A DNA stretch of 5,549 bases from JALYQB01 sp035640155 (GTDB taxonomy: Bacteria; Actinomycetota; Actinomycetes; Mycobacteriales; Pseudonocardiaceae), in NCBI GenBank assembly GCA_035640155.1, contig DASQWR010000072.1, positions 1 to 5,549 on the forward strand, in the 5' to 3' direction. The position numbers were made by a program, and so were the translations under genes. The number at the start of each line of letters is the position of its first letter. The first letter of the stretch is position 1. The notes under the pieces were generated by a model. That model was not told where the DNA came from and did not search any database. It worked only from the letters and a program-made list of their open reading frames with translations. Positions 4,984 to 5,549 of this stretch are shown here, one piece after another.

Positions 4984-5299
4984 GGCTTCATACGAGAATC
5001 CCGATTCTGGCGATTAGTTAGACGAACGCCCACCTCCTCGCAGGGCTCGAACCACCGATCATTCGTTTGTAAGGCGCGCCGTCCTCGTTGGCCACTGGGG
5101 TGCCATGGCTCCCCTGTGTCACCTGTAGTGCTCGGCCAGGTGAGCTTTCAGTGAACGGGCTCGTCTACCCGGCCCCGACCTCGACCACGCCAGTACGTCG
5201 CCCCCAGGCGCGGGCCCGCAGTACGGCCTTGGCGAGCGCGCCTGTTCACAGGATGGCCGAGCCAGCCACCACGACACCGACACGGCGACGGGGATAGGC
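4984..5299. other. Intergenic region after the recombinase, no convincing gene
   Basis: These 316 bp separate the recombinase stop from the end of the convergent stress-protein gene. An open frame at 5088-5297 on the plus strand has no recognisable domain, low-complexity Thr/Pro/Ala/Arg content and no promoter or ribosome binding site, so I do not call it. Near the start is AGAATC-CC-GATTCT (4995-5008), 12 bp after the recombinase stop. It could be a weak hairpin or protein site, but it has no T-run. A degenerate tRNA-like stretch lies at about 5040-5078 on the minus strand. There is no copy of the tRNA-Arg 3' end. Confidence 0.55.
4995..5008. repeat. Short inverted repeat after the recombinase gene
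   Basis: AGAATC and GATTCT are perfect mirror arms around CC. The stem is A/T-rich for this genome and has no following T-run, so it is a poor intrinsic terminator. It might mark a binding site or the fading end of the recombinase transcript. Confidence 0.3.
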
Positions 5300-5549
5300 C
5301 TACTTTCGAGGCGCCGACCGACGCGCCATGATCTCGGCCGGGACGGTCCGCGGATCGATGGTTTCGGCCGGGGGAACCATCATCCGATGTGGGATCACCA
5401 GTACGGGGCAGGTGGCTTCCCGGATACAGCGCGCGCTTACCGAACCGAGCAATGCCGTGGCAACGCGGCCCCGACCGCGGGAGCCCACCACGAGAAGGTC
5501 GGCGTCGGAGCTGGCGCGGAGGACTAGGTCGGCCTCGTCAGGTCCGCGG
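5300..5549 (-). CDS. Universal stress protein (UspA family), C-terminal part, runs off the right edge
   Basis: The visible 82 residues are the C-terminus of a UspA-fold protein; the start lies beyond the right edge. The reading frame stays open to the edge (RGPDEADLVLRASSDADLLV), so the internal GTG at 5491 is not the start. DADLLVVGSRGRGRVATALLGSVSARC carries the family's nucleotide-binding signature G-x2-G-x9-G-S exactly (visible residues 22, 25, 35, 36). It is followed by the final strand CPVLVIP. The presence of this signature predicts an ATP-binding Usp, a small cytoplasmic protein linked to dormancy and stress survival in actinobacteria. About 30 polar residues follow VLVIP, ending in SAPRK, a somewhat longer tail than usual. 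The gene is convergent with the recombinase. Whether it is part of the element or host DNA cannot be told here. Confidence 0.88.
   Translation of the reverse strand, partial: RGPDEADLVLRASSDADLLVVGSRGRGRVATALLGSVSARCIREATCPVLVIPHRMMVPPAETIDPRTVPAEIMARRSAPRK

Noticed and set aside
5030..5060. Second copy of the tRNA-Arg 3' end (attR) suggested by GCAGG followed by TCGAA
   Set aside because: The match needs a gap and fails after a few bases; no acceptor-stem or CCA sequence follows.
5088..5297. Plus-strand open frame of 69 codons between the recombinase and the stress-protein gene
   Set aside because: No domain, low-complexity composition and no promoter or ribosome binding site; open frames of this length are expected in GC-rich DNA.
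5013..5299. Minus-strand frame over the same region that reads protein-like apart from two internal stops, considered as a decayed gene
   Set aside because: I recognise no family in it, and two stops in about 95 codons is what GC-rich random sequence would give.
1..5549. CRISPR array, toxin-antitoxin pair or defence genes
   Set aside because: No regularly spaced repeats of suitable length and no such protein families were seen in any frame.

Overview
The window looks like a high-GC actinobacterial chromosome. GC is very high, GTG starts are used, and several genes have promoter -10 boxes placed for leaderless transcripts. The argS-lysA pair and the N-terminus of LysA suggest Pseudonocardiaceae or a relative; this placement is inference from remembered family sequences, not a search.

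Left part (1-3478), core chromosome. On the minus strand lies arginyl-tRNA synthetase (argS, 143-1795). Its stop overlaps the GTG start of diaminopimelate decarboxylase (lysA), of which only the first 48 codons are in the window (146-1). A divergent intergenic region of about 130 bp carries a promoter for argS and one for a plus-strand pair, a DUF3105 membrane-anchored protein (1925-2686) and a DUF305 protein (2683-3369) joined by an ATGA overlap. Both appear to act outside the membrane, and the DUF305 protein has a His/Met-rich centre compatible with copper binding. A complete tRNA-Arg (anticodon CCG, encoded CCA) follows at 3404-3478.

Right part (3479-5299), probable integrated element. Directly after the tRNA comes about 90 bp full of short inverted and direct repeats, then a tyrosine recombinase. 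This is the most interesting gene here. Its N-terminal arm-type DNA-binding region is out of frame with the rest, apparently because one base is missing near 3617. All catalytic residues are present downstream, and the C-terminus carries a GntR-type winged helix-turn-helix after the catalytic tyrosine. The layout fits integration of a mobile element or island into the tRNA-Arg gene. The gene is followed by about 316 bp without a convincing gene but with a weak tRNA-like remnant.

Right end (5300-5549): the C-terminal part of a universal stress protein on the minus strand, with its ATP-binding signature intact. Its 5' part lies outside the window. No other end of the element (attR) is visible, so it either extends past the window or is a remnant.
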